A stretch of DNA of 64,000 bases from Phycisphaerales bacterium PN19_bin_20 (GCA_021173225.1 JAJOLK010000011.1:56964-120963); one strand, 5' to 3'. Numbered from the stretch's first letter, positions 41,714 through 51,279 are shown. Numbers and translations are program-made. Notes: a model not told the origin generated them from the sequence alone.

Positions 41714-41965
41714 TCAGCGGTCTCCTGAGATCGCATCGCTGGTGCCGCGGGCGGCGTCTTGCAGCAGCTTGCCGCCGCTTTGCATGTCACGCCCCGCACC
41801 TTCAAAGGTGTTGCAGGCCGTCAAGCCCAGCCCCGTGAGGGCCAGCGTGGTCAGCGCGGTGAGCGTCACCAGCGCGAGGCTTACGGCGCGGCGGGGCTTC
41901 ACAGCGCGTCGAAGCTTGATGGTGCGGGCGGATGGCGGGCCAAGCGCAAGGTGGTGCTCGTTCAT
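41714..41965 (-). CDS. Entericidin-like small lipoprotein
   Basis: An 83-residue protein. After a hydrophobic signal (LVTLTALTTLALTGLGLTAC) the mature part starts CNTFEGAGRDMQSGGKLLQD, the entericidin A/B pattern (ACNTxxGxGxDxxxxGxxxxxAA). Entericidins are small cell-envelope lipoproteins; a toxin/antidote role is described for the E. coli pair. Only one copy is present here. The ATG lies seven bases after TACCAT (41978-41973, minus). The signal sequence has an unusually long polar N-terminus of about 30 residues. Confidence 0.8.
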   Translation of the reverse strand: MNEHHLALGPPSARTIKLRRAVKPRRAVSLALVTLTALTTLALTGLGLTACNTFEGAGRDMQSGGKLLQDAARGTSDAISGDR

Positions 41966-42106
41966 GCCCAAGATGGTAACGCGCCGCGAGCGCAAACGAA
42001 ACAGCCCCGAGGCGGCGGCGCTCCGGGGCTGGTGGTGAACTTCTCAATCATGCCACTCGTAGCGTGTGCCGCTTATGGCAAAGGCCGCCAAGTGGGCGGG
42101 CCGGTC

Positions 42107-44173
42107 TCAGCAGCCGGCGCTATTGAGGAAGCGGTGCACGAACACGACGATGTCGTCGGCGGTGAACTCGCCATCGGGCGCGGTGGTCCCGCCGGGGCCG
42201 GCGACATCCGCGCGGGCGTCGCTGGCGGTGAACCAATTGACGAACAGGATCACGTCGTCGGCCGTCAGCTCGTTGTCGGCCCCGACGGTCGTGCCCGGGC
42301 TGGCGATGTCGCTGGGCCCGCACCCGACGGCGCGGAGGTTGTCGGTCGTGCCTTCGAGCACGACGCGGTCGTTGAAGGTCCGTAGCTCGGTGCCAGTGAC
42401 GGTGAAGTTGGCGTCGCCGTTGTTGAGGGGGAAGACGTGAAAGGGCTGGAACTCAACGCGGAAGCGGCCGCCAGCGAGCGGAGCAATGTTGACCTCAAGG
42501 AACCCGTAGTGCTTGCCGCCCGAGAGCAGGCGGTTGCCGTCCCAGGTCTCAGGCTCAGATTGGTCGGCGGACCACTGGCTGAACGGGTTGGGGCGCCAGG
42601 CCTGACCCTCGGGGTTGGCGGGGTTGTTGCGCCAGGCGGTGATGGCGGAGCTAACAAAGCCCGGCGCGTCCTCGACGCCGCGGAGCCCGTCGCCGGCCAT
42701 CCCGACGTCCCAGAGGTTGATGCCGTAGCCGTCGTTGTCGAGGTCAAAGAAGGAGCGTTCGGCGACCTCTGAGTGCCCGGTGAAGACGCCGGCGACGCGG
42801 TGCTGCTCGAGCAGGGGCAGGTAGATGCGCATGGCCTCGCCCGACTGGTTGCTGGTCACGTTCGTGCCGTGGATGCCGCGCGAAAGCGGGGTGTGGTGCC
42901 ACTGGACGAAGATGATCTGTCCGGCGGCGCGTGCGTCGGCGAGCTGCTGGCTGGCCCAAGCGAACTGGCTGGTGCCGACGTTGAAGTCGGGCAGGTCGCC
43001 GAAGGGGTAGGCGTTGAGCCACGCGCGGTTAGTGTCGGTGTTGATCGGCAGCGCGGTGCCGGTGGGCAGCACGGCGACGCTGAAGGGGTTGGCGGCGGAG
43101 ATCTGGTCGTTGGCCGACTCTGTCGCGCCAACCGAGCAGAGCGTGATGATCGTGACGGGGCCAAAGTCCTGGCGGAAGTAGACGTCCTGTGCGGCGGCGA
43201 CGTTGGCGCTGCCGGTGGCGGCGGGCTGGTCAAAGTACCCGCGCCACTGGTCCATCGCGCGCTTGACGCCGCGGTTGATCTGGACTTGGTTGCGGAGGTT
43301 TAGGTCGGGGAAGGACGCGATGTCGGTGGCCTCGACAATAAAGCCCGAGAAGATGCAGTTGTTGCCGATGGCCGGGACGATCGGGCGCTTGGTGAGCACA
43401 TCGTCATACTGCCCGGCGTTGTGGCGCCAGAACTCGTCCCAGCGACGGTGGGTTTCCAGGGCGTTGCCGCTGCCCTCAATCAGGTCGCCGGGCATGACCA
43501 CCAGGTCGGGGTTGCGCCCGTCGATGGCGGCGAGGTTGCGCTGGTACCCGTCGGTCTCGGTGACGAGGTAGCGGTCACGCCCGCGCCCGGTGCCCACGGG
43601 GCGACCGGTGCTCTCGCCGGTCTGCGGGGTCGTGCGGGCCCACTCGCGGAAGGTGGTGCGACCGTTGATGAGCGTCTCGCTGTCGCTCATGACGGCCAGG
43701 CGCAGCGACCGGGCCGCGCCGGTGACCGGGGCGGTCCGGAACGTTCCCGTGAAGGTCGCGGTGCCTGCGGTCACGCTGTACGAGTAGAGCGTGTCGGCCT
43801 GCAGGCCGGTGGCGGTAAAGGTGTGCTTGAAGACGCTGTTGTTGGGCAGCATGTCCGCGGGGCGGGGGCTGATGGCCCTCTCTTGGGCCGAGTAGTCCAG
43901 CTCGGGCAGCAGCGCGGGGGTGATCGCCCCGGCCAGCGGGGCGGGCAGGCCGCCGCCGATAATGCTGATGGTGCTGCCACCAGCATTGCTGGTGAACCAG
44001 TTGAGCGTCATGCCCGAGGGTGTGGGGCTCTGCAGGTAGGGCAGGATGCGGAACTTGTCGGTCCCGATCAGGTCCGCCAGCAGCGGGTTGGTGGCCAGGG
44101 CGGCGGGGGTGAGAACGCCGGCGGCTGCAGCGAGCGCGGCACCGGCAAACATCGTCAGCATCGTCGTACGCAT
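42107..44173 (-). CDS. Secreted metallophosphoesterase with GC-type dockerin
   Basis: A 688-residue exported protein. The signal peptide ends ALA (about residue 27). Residues 40-155 are a fibronectin-III-like domain as in purple acid phosphatases (YLQSPTPSGMTLNWFTSNAG and GLQADTLYSYSV). The phosphoesterase domain has LAVMSDSE (where D-x-H is usual), PDLVVMPGDLIEG, PAIGNN, FVQWHHTPLS and GVFTGHSEVAER; the GNH block reads GNN and the first block lacks its His, so some metal ligands are altered. The last 70 residues are two dockerin-like repeats (GADNELTADDVILFVNWF, PDGEFTADDIVVFVHRF) ending in Cys. It is likely an outer-surface phosphatase or phosphodiesterase. It is divergent from another dockerin protein. 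Confidence 0.85.
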   Translation of the reverse strand: MRTTMLTMFAGAALAAAAGVLTPAALATNPLLADLIGTDKFRILPYLQSPTPSGMTLNWFTSNAGGSTISIIGGGLPAPLAGAITPALLPELDYSAQERAISPRPADMLPNNSVFKHTFTATGLQADTLYSYSVTAGTATFTGTFRTAPVTGAARSLRLAVMSDSETLINGRTTFREWARTTPQTGESTGRPVGTGRGRDRYLVTETDGYQRNLAAIDGRNPDLVVMPGDLIEGSGNALETHRRWDEFWRHNAGQYDDVLTKRPIVPAIGNNCIFSGFIVEATDIASFPDLNLRNQVQINRGVKRAMDQWRGYFDQPAATGSANVAAAQDVYFRQDFGPVTIITLCSVGATESANDQISAANPFSVAVLPTGTALPINTDTNRAWLNAYPFGDLPDFNVGTSQFAWASQQLADARAAGQIIFVQWHHTPLSRGIHGTNVTSNQSGEAMRIYLPLLEQHRVAGVFTGHSEVAERSFFDLDNDGYGINLWDVGMAGDGLRGVEDAPGFVSSAITAWRNNPANPEGQAWRPNPFSQWSADQSEPETWDGNRLLSGGKHYGFLEVNIAPLAGGRFRVEFQPFHVFPLNNGDANFTVTGTELRTFNDRVVLEGTTDNLRAVGCGPSDIASPGTTVGADNELTADDVILFVNWFTASDARADVAGPGGTTAPDGEFTADDIVVFVHRFLNSAGC

Positions 44174-44362
44174 CTTTCAAGCTCCCTTGGTCGTGGCGGA
44201 AGGAAGTCCCGCCGGACCCCATAAGCATCTCCACGTCGTCCCAGAGGGGCGATGAGGGCGGCGCTAGCGTTTGGTGAAGGTTCGATGAAGCCCGGATCAA
44301 GGGCTTTGCACTCTTTGCGCTTGCCGCCGTCCCAGAGTTGGCCCGCGGGCGAATGATCGGAC

Positions 44363-45508
44363 ATGCTTTCAGCGATGGACCTGAGTTCTTCCTCATCGAG
44401 CGCCCGCCGGGTTGCACCTGCCTTCTTCGCGGCGACGGCGTTGGGCTGCGCCGCGAGCGGGGCGCTCGCCTCGGGCCCGACGCGCTGCTACTTCGTTGGC
44501 AACTCGCTGACGATCGCGCAGGTCATGGACGTCAACTCCATCGCGCTGATCACCCCCAACGCCGGCGATGTCTACTCACGCGCCTACCACACCCTCGGCG
44601 GCATCGGCGTCGCGCAGATCCGTACGCAATGGCTGACCAACGGCCTTGCCTCGGGCTTCAGCCCCGCGCCGTTCCCGCAGGCCCTGCCCACCCAGCCCTA
44701 CGACGCGCTGGTCTTTCAACCTTTCTTTGACAGCGCGAGCACCGAGGTGGGCGCCATCACCGCGTTCGTGACTGACGCCGCCGCCAGCCCGGGGGCGACG
44801 ATCTACATCTACGCGACATGGCCGGCCCGCCAAGCCGCTGACGGCTCGCTCTCGCCCGCTGCGCCGCTTCACTTTGCCGCTCGCTGGGCCGCCCCCGCGC
44901 CCGCGCTGGCGCAGCAGGTGCGATACATCCCGGGCCGCGCGCACTTTGATCAGGCCCTGCTGGCGACGCGCCGGTCCAACCCTGGGCGCATGGTCCGGTT
45001 GATCCCCGCCGGTCACGTGCTCGCTGAGCTTGACGCCCGCGCCCGCGCGGGGCTCGTCCCGGGCCTGACCGGTGCCGAGGGTTGCTTTTTCGACGTGATT
45101 CACCTCAACCTCGTCGGGCAGTTCACCGTCGCGATGACGATGGCCGGCACGCTCATCACGCTCCCTCCGTCGCAGGCGATCTTGCACCCGTGGTACGCGC
45201 AGTCGATCTCGCCAGCGCTCGACGCGGCCCTGCGCAGCGCGACCACCGGTGTGCTGGCCGCCAACGCCGCGCTGACAGGACGGCTATCCGCCGGCGCTTG
45301 CGGTTGGGCCGACATCGCTGGCCCGGGCCAGAGCGACGGGCCCGATGGCGAGCTGACAGCCGACGACCTGATCGTGATGGTCAACCGCTTCACGGCCGGC
45401 GAGGCGCGAGCCGACATCGCGGGCCCGGGCCCGAGCGCCATCCCCGACGGCGAGTTCACCGCCGACGACCTGCTCGCGTTCATCACGGCGTTTACCACCG
45501 GGTGCTGA
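44363..45508 (+). CDS. SGNH-like hydrolase with GC-type dockerin
   Basis: A 381-residue exported protein. The signal peptide spans about 1-37 (APAFFAATALGCAASGALAS). Then CYFVGNSLTIAQ gives the nucleophile block with GNS (SGNH enzymes usually GDS), and FFDVIHLNLVGQFTVAM gives the C-terminal DxxH block, so the Ser and the Asp/His of an SGNH esterase are present. The substrate is unknown; acetyl-polysaccharide is a common one. Residues 315-381 are two dockerin repeats (PDGELTADDLIVMVNRF, PDGEFTADDLLAFITAF) ending TTGC. An alternative start is the ATG at 44375. Confidence 0.82.
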   Translation: MLSAMDLSSSSSSARRVAPAFFAATALGCAASGALASGPTRCYFVGNSLTIAQVMDVNSIALITPNAGDVYSRAYHTLGGIGVAQIRTQWLTNGLASGFSPAPFPQALPTQPYDALVFQPFFDSASTEVGAITAFVTDAAASPGATIYIYATWPARQAADGSLSPAAPLHFAARWAAPAPALAQQVRYIPGRAHFDQALLATRRSNPGRMVRLIPAGHVLAELDARARAGLVPGLTGAEGCFFDVIHLNLVGQFTVAMTMAGTLITLPPSQAILHPWYAQSISPALDAALRSATTGVLAANAALTGRLSAGACGWADIAGPGQSDGPDGELTADDLIVMVNRFTAGEARADIAGPGPSAIPDGEFTADDLLAFITAFTTGC

Positions 45509-45552
45509 GAAAGCTTGCTGAGCCGCGCCGCCGCGACGCCGCGCCGCCGACC

Positions 45553-47250
45553 TCAATACGCACGCACGAGCTGCGCGCCGGGGTAGAAGGTCGTCACGAT
45601 CTCGCGCCACTTCTCGCCGCGATCAGCCAGCTCTTTGGCCGAGTACTGACACATGCCGACCCCATGCCCGAACCCGCGGCCTGTGATCGTCACCCCCGCC
45701 CCGTCGATCGCCCACTGAACGTCCGATGAGTGCACGCGCGTCTCACGCGTGATTGCCGCCAGCCCGGGCGCCTCGGCGTTGCATGCAAAGCGCAGCTGCT
45801 CGGCCTGCAGCGTGTACGTGGCGCCGGTGCTGTCGGTCAGTACGAAGCGGCTCGGGCGGCCCTGATCGTTGCTGGTCGCCAACCGCACGCCCACGACCTC
45901 GCGCAGATGCTTGACCGGGTGCCCCGCGGCCTGCCCCCAGGCCCTTAGCCGTGCGCTCAGGTCGGCCCGGGTCCGCGTGACCTGCCAGCGGAACCAGGGG
46001 CTGGTCCGCCCCAGCGTTGCATCGCGCGGGCCGGTCTGTAAGGGGCCGGCCAGGTTGTACTCAAAGCCCTTGATAATTGGCCAGGTGTCACGCGCGCTGG
46101 CGGCACGCCCGCCCGTGGTGCTGCTGTAATACGCGCGCAGCACCGAGCCGTTCCAGGCCAGCACCGCGCCGCGCGTGTCCAGCACGGCAAGGGCGGCGGT
46201 CGTGTTGTCCGTCACGCCCTTGTACGCCTGGTCGCGCACGTTGCTCTCAAGATCAAACTTCGCGCCCTGGGCTCGCGCAAGCTGACGCTGGTGGATCGCG
46301 TAGCTTCGCGCAACCACGGCCTGCGCCTGAAACGCCCCGCGCGGCCAGCTGGCGAACATCTCCGCCGTCACCACGCCACGCAGATACTCCTCAATCGCCA
46401 CGCTTTCAATCAGGTCAAAGGCCCGCGGCGAGGCGTCTGACCGCGCCAACAGCAAGAACGTCCCGCTGAATCTTCCCGAGTCGAGGGTCAGCTTGGGCGC
46501 AAGCCCCGCGCTGGCCGCCGCCCGCGCCAGGCGTCCGCCGACCGGGCTTGGCACCGCGAGCAGCGGCGAGGCCGGGAGCATCGCCTCGTCGGGGGCGATC
46601 AGCAGCTCGGCGCTGCGGACAAACTTCGCCGTCACGCCCGATGCGTCACGCACCGTCCAGCCCTCGGCGTCGAGCGCGACCGAGAGCGGCGCGCGCAACG
46701 TTGCCGTCGGCACCGTCGCGTCCGCGGGCATCACAAGCACCTGCGCCAGCGTGTTGGTAGAGATGTTCGCAACCGTCGCCGCCTCAAGCAGACGGACGCG
46801 GACCTCAGGCTCACCAAAGACCCCCTGCACCGGCGTGCTGGGCAGCTCGGAAAGTTCCTTTGACGCGGAAGCGACTGTCGGCAACGTCACCCCGCTCGTC
46901 CCGCTGTTGCCGCTGGTACTTCTGCCCTTAGTCGCGCTGCCGCGCGCGCCAGCGCTTCTGGAAGGAGCCGCCCCGCCGGTTGAGCGAGCCTCGGTGTTCT
47001 TCTCGCTCGCTTCGCCGCCCAGCACCGGCGGCCAGGCAAGGTTCATTCGGTTGCACGCCGCGGTCAGCACGCCCACCGCCAGCAGCGCCAGCAGCCACGG
47101 CGCGCGGACCCTGAGCCCGGCGAAGCGCGTGGCGCGCGATCCGCCGCGTGGGCCAGCGTCCTTAGCGGGGCCAGCGCCGACAGCGGAGCCAGCGCTCGCA
47201 TACACGTTTGCCGACCTGTCGTCCCGACCAACGCGCGCAGCCCTCGCCAT
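45553..47250 (-). CDS. SpoIID/LytB domain lipoprotein
   Basis: A 565-residue protein. AGGAGG (47263-47258, minus) lies seven bases before the ATG at 47250 and decides the start. The hydrophobic signal ends LTAAC, a lipobox. A Ser/Gly/Thr-rich linker of about 90 residues follows. The SpoIID domain occupies about residues 280-560: ESVAIEEYLRGVVTAEMFAS, FQAQAVVARSYAIHQ and, near the end, GRGFGHGVGMCQYSAKEL. In endospore formers SpoIID is a lytic transglycosylase acting on denuded glycan strands; in non-sporulating bacteria such proteins are thought to remodel peptidoglycan or bind denuded glycan. It is divergent from dprA. Confidence 0.9.
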   Translation of the reverse strand: MARAARVGRDDRSANVYASAGSAVGAGPAKDAGPRGGSRATRFAGLRVRAPWLLALLAVGVLTAACNRMNLAWPPVLGGEASEKNTEARSTGGAAPSRSAGARGSATKGRSTSGNSGTSGVTLPTVASASKELSELPSTPVQGVFGEPEVRVRLLEAATVANISTNTLAQVLVMPADATVPTATLRAPLSVALDAEGWTVRDASGVTAKFVRSAELLIAPDEAMLPASPLLAVPSPVGGRLARAAASAGLAPKLTLDSGRFSGTFLLLARSDASPRAFDLIESVAIEEYLRGVVTAEMFASWPRGAFQAQAVVARSYAIHQRQLARAQGAKFDLESNVRDQAYKGVTDNTTAALAVLDTRGAVLAWNGSVLRAYYSSTTGGRAASARDTWPIIKGFEYNLAGPLQTGPRDATLGRTSPWFRWQVTRTRADLSARLRAWGQAAGHPVKHLREVVGVRLATSNDQGRPSRFVLTDSTGATYTLQAEQLRFACNAEAPGLAAITRETRVHSSDVQWAIDGAGVTITGRGFGHGVGMCQYSAKELADRGEKWREIVTTFYPGAQLVRAY

Positions 47251-47400
47251 GGCAAAGCCTCCTGAGCCTGCAATCATCGACTGGCCCTAGTGCTTGGCGG
47301 GATAAAAACGGGCCGCGAAAGCCGAACTTTGGCAGGCCCGCAACCCCCGCGGTTCAGACCCGCTCGATAGGCTCTTGTCAGGTGGGTATGCTCTGCCCTT

Positions 47401-48660
47401 GTGGAGCGGGCCCTGCCCATGCTGGCGCTGACGTTGATCCCCGGGCTTGGTCCGGTGCTGATCGCCCGCGCGGCCGCCGCCCTCGGTGGCGCGGAGCGCG
47501 TGCTGGCGTCGGGGCCCGGCGAGCTTTCGACAGTCGAGGGCATCGGGCCTGAGCGTGCCCGCTCGTTCTTTGCGCATCGCACACGCGCGTTAGATCTTGC
47601 CCATGAAGAGCTGGCCCGAGCGCAGGGCATGGGCGCATCGGTCTTGAGTATTGACGACGACGCCTACCCCGCGCTCTTGCGCGAGATTCCCGCCGCCCCG
47701 CCGGTGCTCTATGTCCGCGGGCAACTTCGGGCTGACACGGACGACCGTTACCCTGTGGCGCTCGTGGGCAGCCGGGCCTGCACGCCATACGGGCTTGAAC
47801 AGTCGGCGCGTTTCGCCGGGTTTTTGGCCTCCAGCGGGCTCACGGTCGTCTCAGGCGGAGCGCGTGGCATCGACACCAGCGCCCACCAAGCCGCGCTGCG
47901 GGCCGGCGGCCGCACCATCGTGGTCCTGGGCTGCGGGCTGGCCCGGGCCTATTCGCCAGAGAATCGGGCGCTGTTTGACCGCATCGTTGATGAAGGCCGG
48001 GGCTGCATCGTCAGCGAGCTGCCGGTCAACACCGAGCCGGAGGCCAAAAACTTCCCCGCGCGCAACCGCCTGATTAGCGGGCTGAGCCTCGGGGTGGTGC
48101 TGGTCGAGGCAGCCCGCGGCTCGGGCAGCCTCATCACCGCTCGGCAGGCCGTCGAAGAGCACGGGCGGGAGGTCTTCGCCGTCCCAGGGCGCGTTGACTC
48201 ACCCGCCAGCGAGGGCACCAATGACCTGATCAAGATGGGCGGGGCGATGCTGGTCTCCAACCCCGGTGACGTGCTGATCGCCCTCGAAAGCCAGGCCCGA
48301 CACCTGCACAACGGAACCCATCAGGCCCGCTTTGTGCCCAACGCGGCCGCAGTTTCTGCGCCTTCACAAACTCAACTCGATAACCAGCAGGGCCTCTTTG
48401 CCGCGACCGCCGCCGCCCCCGCCCCGGCTTCTACACCCGCGCCCGCTGCTGCCGCCGCGGGCATCGGGGTTACAGAGTCGCAGCAGAAGATTCTGAGCGC
48501 CATTGAAGCCGCGGGCGTGCCGGTCAGCATTGATCGGCTCGTGACGCTCACCGGCCTGCCAGCCCAGCGTGTCGGGTCAGAGCTCACGATGCTCGAGCTG
48601 CGGCGGGCCGTCACGCGCAGCGCCGGGCTCTTCTCACGGGCGCAGTCCGCGCGCGGGTAG
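47401..48660 (+). CDS. dprA: DNA-processing protein DprA
   Basis: A 419-residue DprA. An N-terminal HhH-like region (LALTLIPGLGPVLIARAAAA, then VEGIGPERARSF) leads into the Rossmann-like domain with PVALVGSRACTPYG, VVSGGARGIDTSAH, FPARNRLISGLS and GSLITARQA, the blocks that bind single-stranded DNA and load RecA in natural transformation. The C-terminal 65 residues form the winged-helix unit (VTESQQKILSAIEAAGVPVS), separated by an Ala/Pro linker. The start is GTG 47401, eight bases after TATGCT (47387-47392). No other competence gene is near, but the prepilin peptidase and pseudopilin elsewhere would fit DNA uptake. Confidence 0.93.
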   Translation: MERALPMLALTLIPGLGPVLIARAAAALGGAERVLASGPGELSTVEGIGPERARSFFAHRTRALDLAHEELARAQGMGASVLSIDDDAYPALLREIPAAPPVLYVRGQLRADTDDRYPVALVGSRACTPYGLEQSARFAGFLASSGLTVVSGGARGIDTSAHQAALRAGGRTIVVLGCGLARAYSPENRALFDRIVDEGRGCIVSELPVNTEPEAKNFPARNRLISGLSLGVVLVEAARGSGSLITARQAVEEHGREVFAVPGRVDSPASEGTNDLIKMGGAMLVSNPGDVLIALESQARHLHNGTHQARFVPNAAAVSAPSQTQLDNQQGLFAATAAAPAPASTPAPAAAAAGIGVTESQQKILSAIEAAGVPVSIDRLVTLTGLPAQRVGSELTMLELRRAVTRSAGLFSRAQSARG

Positions 48661-48815
48661 TGTTCGTCACATGCGCACGCGGCCTGTGCGAGCTTTGGCC
48701 GGCATCGGGTCGGGCTTCACCCCAGTTGGTGCTCCGTGTCGGCCCTCTGGAAGGTAAGCTTGCGACCCCGGCCCGCGACGCCGGGTTTGATCGATCTTCT
48801 CTCGGAGGGTTTTCG

Positions 48816-49700
48816 ATGGCGACGGGCGACACCCAGCGTGGCACCAGCGACAAGACCGACCTGCCCGAGAAAATGTGCGTGATCTGCGGCATCGACGTCG
48901 CTCAAATCGCCCGCGTCAAGGACGAGACCGGCCGGTATATGTGCCGCCCCTGCGCCGTCAAGCAGGCCAAGCTCTCTGAGAAGATGGCCGTGCAGCAGAC
49001 CAAGGCCACCAACGCGGCCCGCGCCGGCACCAGGCCCGCCATCGACGACCCCGACGCGGGCATCGACCTGGCCGGTGCCGTGAGTGCCGAGCGGTCGGCC
49101 GAGACGCGCGAGCTGCCCCCCGAGCTGGCCTGCCCCAAGTGCAGCGGTTACATGGAGGCTGAGCAGAAGCTGTGCCTGCGCTGCGGGTACGACCGCGTTC
49201 GCAAGGCCGCGGTTGCCACCAAGGTTGAGAAGGCGCGCGACGTCAAAGACCCGACCGAGCGCCGCCGCCGCGCGGGCCTGCACGTCGAGACGTGGCTGGC
49301 GATCATGGGCCTGGTGCTGGGTGTGGCGAGCATCATCGGCGCGGCTCAGGCTTTTTTTGACCCCAAGCTTGCCTTCGCGGGTGCGGTCGTCGCGGGCATC
49401 TCGGGGCTCGCCTGCACCATTTCGATTATCGTCGTGCAGTTCCGCAGCGGTGAGAAGGTCTGGGGGATTGTGACCATCCTGAGCGGGTTTGTGCCCATTC
49501 TCCAGCTCGCCGTGCTCTATTGGGTGATCGCCGAGTGCGACCGTTACTGGCTGAAGTACTGGTACGCCACGAGCTTCATCGCGATCGTCCTGGTCGTGTT
49601 CGCGGCATTCTCGGGCAAGCTGAAGGAGTTTGACCAGTTGGGATCTTCCAGTGCCGATGTGCAGGCCGTGGTCTTGAACGCCCTGGCCGCTCTGACATGA
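48816..49700 (+). CDS. Zinc-ribbon membrane protein of unknown function
   Basis: A 294-residue protein with Shine-Dalgarno GGAGGG (48804-48809) six bases upstream. A first Cys set (MCVICGIDVAQ ... MCRPCAVKQA) and a second (LACPKCSGYMEAEQKLCLRCG) form two four-cysteine zinc ribbons in the N-terminal, presumably cytoplasmic, 130 residues. Three or four membrane segments follow between residues 165 and 270 (TWLAIMGLVLGVASIIGAAQ; FAGAVVAGISGLACTISIIV; FIAIVLVVFAAFSG). No family name known to me; zinc-ribbon plus membrane hairpin is a frequent planctomycete layout. Confidence 0.75.
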   Translation: MATGDTQRGTSDKTDLPEKMCVICGIDVAQIARVKDETGRYMCRPCAVKQAKLSEKMAVQQTKATNAARAGTRPAIDDPDAGIDLAGAVSAERSAETRELPPELACPKCSGYMEAEQKLCLRCGYDRVRKAAVATKVEKARDVKDPTERRRRAGLHVETWLAIMGLVLGVASIIGAAQAFFDPKLAFAGAVVAGISGLACTISIIVVQFRSGEKVWGIVTILSGFVPILQLAVLYWVIAECDRYWLKYWYATSFIAIVLVVFAAFSGKLKEFDQLGSSSADVQAVVLNALAALT

Positions 49701-49835
49701 CGGCTCTCAGCCTCGGCCCCAGTGTGGACGGCGAACCACCGCGCCACCGGCCTTTACCGTTCGTTGACGCAGCCTTGGCTAAACTTTGAACAGACTTTCC
49801 ACAGCTTTTGCACGCGGTGGGCGATACTTCTGTTC

Positions 49836-50726
49836 ATGCTCACTACGACCCTCCAACCTGGGCTGGCGATCGGGTCTGAGGTCGATTTCCGCGTGCTTCC
49901 GGGCGATCCGCTCGCCCCGGCACCGTTCCGCCAGGCCGGCTCATCGGTCCGGGGCCTGGTCGACGCCTCGGCCGAAGTTGCGGCGATCAGCTATCGGACG
50001 GTGCTGCTCTCGGACATCCATCTCGGCTCTCCAGACTGCAACGTGCAGCGGATCGTCGACGTGCTGACCCGCCTGCGCTGCGAGCATCTGGTGCTCATCG
50101 GCGACATCATCGACTTCTGGAAGCTTTCAAAGGGCGGGTCGTGGCACGCCGACCACCTGCGCGTGCTGAGCCTCATCCTCGACAAGCTCCGCGCTCACCG
50201 CACGCGCGTGACGTACCTGCGTGGCAACCACGACGATCTGATGCGTCACCTTGAGGGCCTGCAGCTTGACGGGCTGCACATCGCCGAGACGCTCAAGCTC
50301 GAGATGGCCGGGCGGCGCTACCTGGTGCTTCATGGTGACGTCTTCGATCACACCGTCCGCACGGGGTGGCTGCCGGGGCGTGTTGCTGACAGCGCGTACA
50401 ACGCGCTGCTGGCGGTCAACCGGCTTTACAACTGGCAGCGTCGCCGCCGTGGGCTTGAGGGCTTCAGTATCGCCGGGGCGATCAAGCGGCGCGTCGGCGG
50501 CGCGGTCCGCTACGTCGAGCGATTCGAGGGCCACATGGCCAGCCTGGCCAAGACCAACGGGTGTGACGGGGTCATCTGCGGGCACATCCACTGCCCGGCC
50601 GACAAGCTCATCGACGGCGTGCACTACCTCAACTCTGGCGATTGGGTCGAAAGCATGACCGGCGTGTGCCTGAGCTGGGACGATGCACTGAGCATCTGCG
50701 ACTGGAGCCGCCAACGAGTCGGCTGA
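49836..50726 (+). CDS. LpxH-like metallophosphoesterase
   Basis: A 296-residue enzyme resembling UDP-2,3-diacylglucosamine diphosphatase. Metal blocks are TVLLSDIHLGSPD, LVLIGDIIDFWKL, VTYLRGNHDDLMR, LVLHGDVFD and VICGHIHCPAD, all in the expected order. It is larger than E. coli LpxH (240), with an N-terminal extension of about 60 residues and an insert around 190-225 (YNWQRRRRGLEGFSIAGAIK). A role in lipid A synthesis fits the LAB_N protein and Lnt elsewhere in the window, but related phosphoesterases have other substrates. ATG 49836 is seven bases after GATACT (49823-49828). It is the last ordinary gene before the decayed region. Confidence 0.82.
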   Translation: MLTTTLQPGLAIGSEVDFRVLPGDPLAPAPFRQAGSSVRGLVDASAEVAAISYRTVLLSDIHLGSPDCNVQRIVDVLTRLRCEHLVLIGDIIDFWKLSKGGSWHADHLRVLSLILDKLRAHRTRVTYLRGNHDDLMRHLEGLQLDGLHIAETLKLEMAGRRYLVLHGDVFDHTVRTGWLPGRVADSAYNALLAVNRLYNWQRRRRGLEGFSIAGAIKRRVGGAVRYVERFEGHMASLAKTNGCDGVICGHIHCPADKLIDGVHYLNSGDWVESMTGVCLSWDDALSICDWSRQRVG

Positions 50727-50998
50727 GTGCGGGCCGTTCATTTCTCTCTGTGAGACGGGGCTAGTCGCCGGCGGTAACACGCGTTCAAGAGTGCGGCTCG
50801 CTCGCCCAAGGCGATGGAGGGCTTAGCTGCCGCGCGCGCAACCAGGGGCACGAACTACCAGGCCTTCTCCCGCGCTGCGGCGGGTAACCCGACGGACTTG
50901 CTGGTATCGATGTGTCGGAGGTTCGATGACGCCGTGGTTCTGGCGGCCGCCGAACGCTACCGCGGTGCAGTTACAAATGCGAGATCGAGAGCAGTCTG
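50727..50998. other. Gene-free start of the decayed region
   Basis: 272 bases without a supported gene. A 62-codon plus-strand frame (50814-51002) exists but has no recognisable feature. Confidence 0.5.
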
Positions 50999-51093
50999 CT
51001 AGCGTGCATCCCTCAGCTCAGGCCCGAAGTCGACGCCCTTGAGCCCGCCGCGAGTCCAGCGGTAGCGGCCGGGGAATTGTTCTCTTAAGGCGC
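50999..51093 (-). pseudogene. 3' fragment of a second pseudopilin gene
   Basis: The minus strand encodes about 30 residues (GRYRWTRGGLKGVDFGPEL and the stop) that are nearly identical to the C-terminus of the pseudopilin at 52.9 kb (GRYRWTRGGLKGIDFGPEV). The stop codon and the bases after it (CTGCTAGCGTGCAT on the plus strand) are also shared. The rest of the gene is missing. Confidence 0.8.
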
Positions 51094-51126
51094 CGGTCGA
51101 GGTGCACAGCGACGCCTCGAACGCGC

Positions 51127-51279
51127 GTGCGGACCCCCGACCTAACGCGGAAGAAGTCGATCTCCGTGCCCAAGCGGCCCAAGCGCAAGCCGCTGATTTC
51201 GGTCCGCCTGGGCCACGACAAGTATCAGTCGCGGAAGGCGTTCCTGGACGAGGGGTACTGGTCGGTTGAGCTGAAGTAA
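51127..51279 (+). pseudogene. Small frame repeated as a degraded copy 1.4 kb downstream
   Basis: A 50-codon frame from a GTG encodes a basic peptide with SVPKRPKRKPLISVRLGHDK and ends KAFLDEGYWSVELK. A diverged, stop-containing copy of its last 20 codons lies at about 52570-52627. It is likely the end of a longer gene now lost. The family is not recognised. Confidence 0.5.

Noticed and set aside
50727..50800. Left attachment site duplicating the tRNA-Lys 3' end
   Set aside because: No match to the tRNA end was seen near the left border.
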